6,959 bases of DNA, from NCBI GenBank assembly GCA_002308875.1, contig DBWK01000126.1, positions 839-7,797 of the forward strand. The letters run 5' to 3'. Source of the stretch: Treponema sp. UBA1240. Lineage in GTDB: Bacteria; Spirochaetota; Spirochaetia; Treponematales; Treponemataceae. Below the pieces are notes generated by a model. It searched no databases and was not told where the DNA came from. It worked only from the letters and a program-made list of their open reading frames with translations. Below, piece by piece: positions 5,828 to 6,959 of the stretch (the first letter of the stretch is position 1; each line of letters starts with the position of its first letter). The translations under genes were made by a program, and so were the position numbers.

Positions 5828-5832
5828 TAGGT
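5814..5832. promoter_or_regulatory. Upstream operator-like dyad, ACCTAT-N7-GTAGGG
   Basis: This is a second, imperfect copy of the 6-7-6 dyad found at 5778-5796. The left half is identical and 4 of 6 bases of the right half match. Centres are 36 bp apart. It overlaps the -35 box, so a protein bound here would block or contact RNA polymerase. The same half-site at the same spacing on both sides of one promoter is unlikely to be chance, but only two copies are visible. Confidence 0.45.
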
Positions 5833-5852
5833 TTTTATAAATATATATAAAA

Positions 5853-6959
5853 TCAGGTTCGTGGGGTGATCTTTTTTCGGATATCACTGAGACGGTTCAA
5901 GGCTTCGTTCAAAGTTTCATCCTTTTTTGCAAAGTGGATGCGCACATAGCGGTTTTCGTTCTCGCGGAAAAATGATGAACCTGGAACTGTACCTACACCT
6001 ACATCGCGTGCAAGAACTTCGGCAAACTCAAGGTCGCTTTCATAACCGAACTCGCTGATGTCTATCATTATGTAGTAAGCACCCTGCGGTTCCGTATGGG
6101 GCAGTCCGATGTCGCGCAATCCCTGTAAAAACAAATTGCGTTTATGTGTATATTTTTGCTGAAGGTCAGCGTAGTATGCGTCATCAAAGCGCAGGCCCGT
6201 AACTGCGGCCTCCTGCAACGGAGCTGCTGCGCCTACTGTCAAAAAGTCGTGAACCTTTTTGATGCGTTCGGTTACTTCGGGGTTTGCCTGTGTATAACCG
6301 AGACGCCAGCCTGTAATCGAATAGGTTTTAGAAAGCGAGTTGCATACGATTGTACGGTCCCTCATACCGGGCAAACTTGCCATATAAGTGTGAACAAACG
6401 GTTTGTAAAGGATGTGTTCGTAAACCTCGTCCGTTATTACAAAGGAATCGTATTTTTTTGCCAAGTCTGCGATAATCGTCAGTTCTTCGCGTGTAAAAAC
6501 CTTTCCACTTGGATTTGAGGGATTACAAACGATGATTGCCTTCGGCTTTTGGCGGAAGGCATCTTCCAAAACAGCCGGATCAAAGTTGTAGTCAGGTGGA
6601 ACAAGCGGTACATAAATAGGCTGCGCATTGCTTAGGATTGTGTCCGCACCGTAGTTTTCGTAAAAGGGCGAAAACACGATTACCTTGTCGCCGGGATTAG
6701 TAACACTCATCATTGCCGCCATCATCGCTTCGGTGGAACCGCATGTAACAACCAGTTCTGAGTTAGGGTCCACACTCATACCCGAAAAATGCGTTATCTT
6801 TGCTGCAAGCGCCTCGCGAAAATTCTGTGCGCCCCAAGTAATTGAATACTGATGAAAGTCTTCGCGGGTGACCTGTGCCAGCCTGTCTAAAATTTCACGC
6901 GGAGGTTCAAAATCCGGGAATCCCTGCGAAAGATTTACGGCACCATACTGGTTTGAAAT
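5853..6959 (-). CDS. Fold-type I PLP aminotransferase (class I/II, YbdL/MtnE/KAT-like), 5' end outside window
   Basis: The frame is open to the window edge, giving 368 visible residues; an estimated 20-30 N-terminal residues are missing. It begins in the family block YGAVNLSQGFPDF, continues with SITWGAQNFREAL, and carries the catalytic set (visible numbering): Asn146 in NPSNPSGK, Asp177 and Tyr180 in ITDEVYEH, PLP Lys211 in SLSKTYSITGWRLGY with Arg219, and Arg340 in YVRIHFAK for the substrate carboxylate. This subgroup contains methionine/2-oxo-4-methylthiobutyrate aminotransferases (YbdL, MtnE) and kynurenine aminotransferases; aspartate aminotransferase or PatA-like activity is possible. 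The next gene is on the same strand but separated by 260 bases with its own promoter, so it is probably a different transcript. Only an AT-only dyad follows its stop codon. A sulfur role would fit the neighbours but is inferred. Confidence 0.85.
   Translation of the reverse strand: MSNQYGAVNLSQGFPDFEPPREILDRLAQVTREDFHQYSITWGAQNFREALAAKITHFSGMSVDPNSELVVTCGSTEAMMAAMMSVTNPGDKVIVFSPFYENYGADTILSNAQPIYVPLVPPDYNFDPAVLEDAFRQKPKAIIVCNPSNPSGKVFTREELTIIADLAKKYDSFVITDEVYEHILYKPFVHTYMASLPGMRDRTIVCNSLSKTYSITGWRLGYTQANPEVTERIKKVHDFLTVGAAAPLQEAAVTGLRFDDAYYADLQQKYTHKRNLFLQGLRDIGLPHTEPQGAYYIMIDISEFGYESDLEFAEVLARDVGVGTVPGSSFFRENENRYVRIHFAKKDETLNEALNRLSDIRKKITPRT

Noticed and set aside
5593..5852. T-box or SAM (S-box) riboswitch in the leader
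   Set aside because: The conserved T-box antiterminator sequence and the S-box core were not found by eye. The Cys-rich ORF explains the terminator better. A covariance-model search would settle it.
5833..5852. AT-only inverted repeat (TTTTATA-N6-TATAAAA) right after the aminotransferase stop, considered as a terminator
   Set aside because: No GC pairs in the stem, and its Ts precede rather than follow the stem; it is weak and such AT dyads are common in intergenic DNA.
5853..6779. Start of the class I aminotransferase at the ATG at 6779
   Set aside because: The frame stays open to the window edge and the upstream 60 codons encode the conserved N-terminal family block (YGAVNLSQGFPDF), so the ATG is an internal methionine and the gene is partial.

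Overview
The window reads as ordinary bacterial chromosome. All convincing protein genes lie on the minus strand, so transcription runs from high to low coordinates. Base composition is moderate. No mobile element, CRISPR array, tRNA or rRNA is visible. The lineage cannot be fixed from this sequence. A lipoprotein signal with Phe at -3 (I-F-T-S-C), the amino-acid-scavenging gene content and the codon style would suit a host-associated or anaerobic spirochaete of the Treponema type, but a Clostridia-like host is not excluded. This is inference.

Layout in transcription order: (1) 6959-5853, the C-terminal ~368 residues of a fold-type I PLP aminotransferase (YbdL/MtnE/KAT-like), with its start outside the window. 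(2) 5852-5593, a 260-base non-coding interval that is the most interesting part of the window. It holds a promoter with a perfect TTGACA box, two copies of a 6-7-6 dyad (ACCTAT-N7-RTAGGK) bracketing that promoter, a 37-codon leader ORF with five Cys codons (motif LCSCCKNTAGHQCCF), an antiterminator-capable segment, and an intrinsic terminator ending just before the ribosome binding site of the next gene. (3) 5592-4429, a cystathionine gamma-lyase/synthase (MccB-like), overlapping by 4 bases (ATGA) with (4) 4432-3500, an MccA-like cystathionine beta-synthase/O-acetylserine thiol-lyase. (5) 3383-2538, a MetQ/NlpA-family methionine-binding lipoprotein. (6) 2517-928, an N-acyl-D-amino-acid deacylase. 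(7) 900-43, a D-amino-acid transaminase, ending in a strong hairpin that spans its stop codon.

Read together, genes 3-7 look like one sulfur-amino-acid unit. MetQ would capture L-/D-methionine or derivatives. The D-aminoacylase and D-amino-acid transaminase would turn N-acyl-D-amino acids into 2-oxo acids, which an aminotransferase (possibly the upstream one) could re-aminate to the L form. MccA and MccB would make cysteine from homocysteine and O-acetylserine by reverse transsulfuration. The whole unit appears to sit behind a ribosome-mediated, cysteine-codon transcription attenuator. The enzyme families are well supported by motifs. The D-methionine-to-cysteine route and the attenuation mechanism are inferences.
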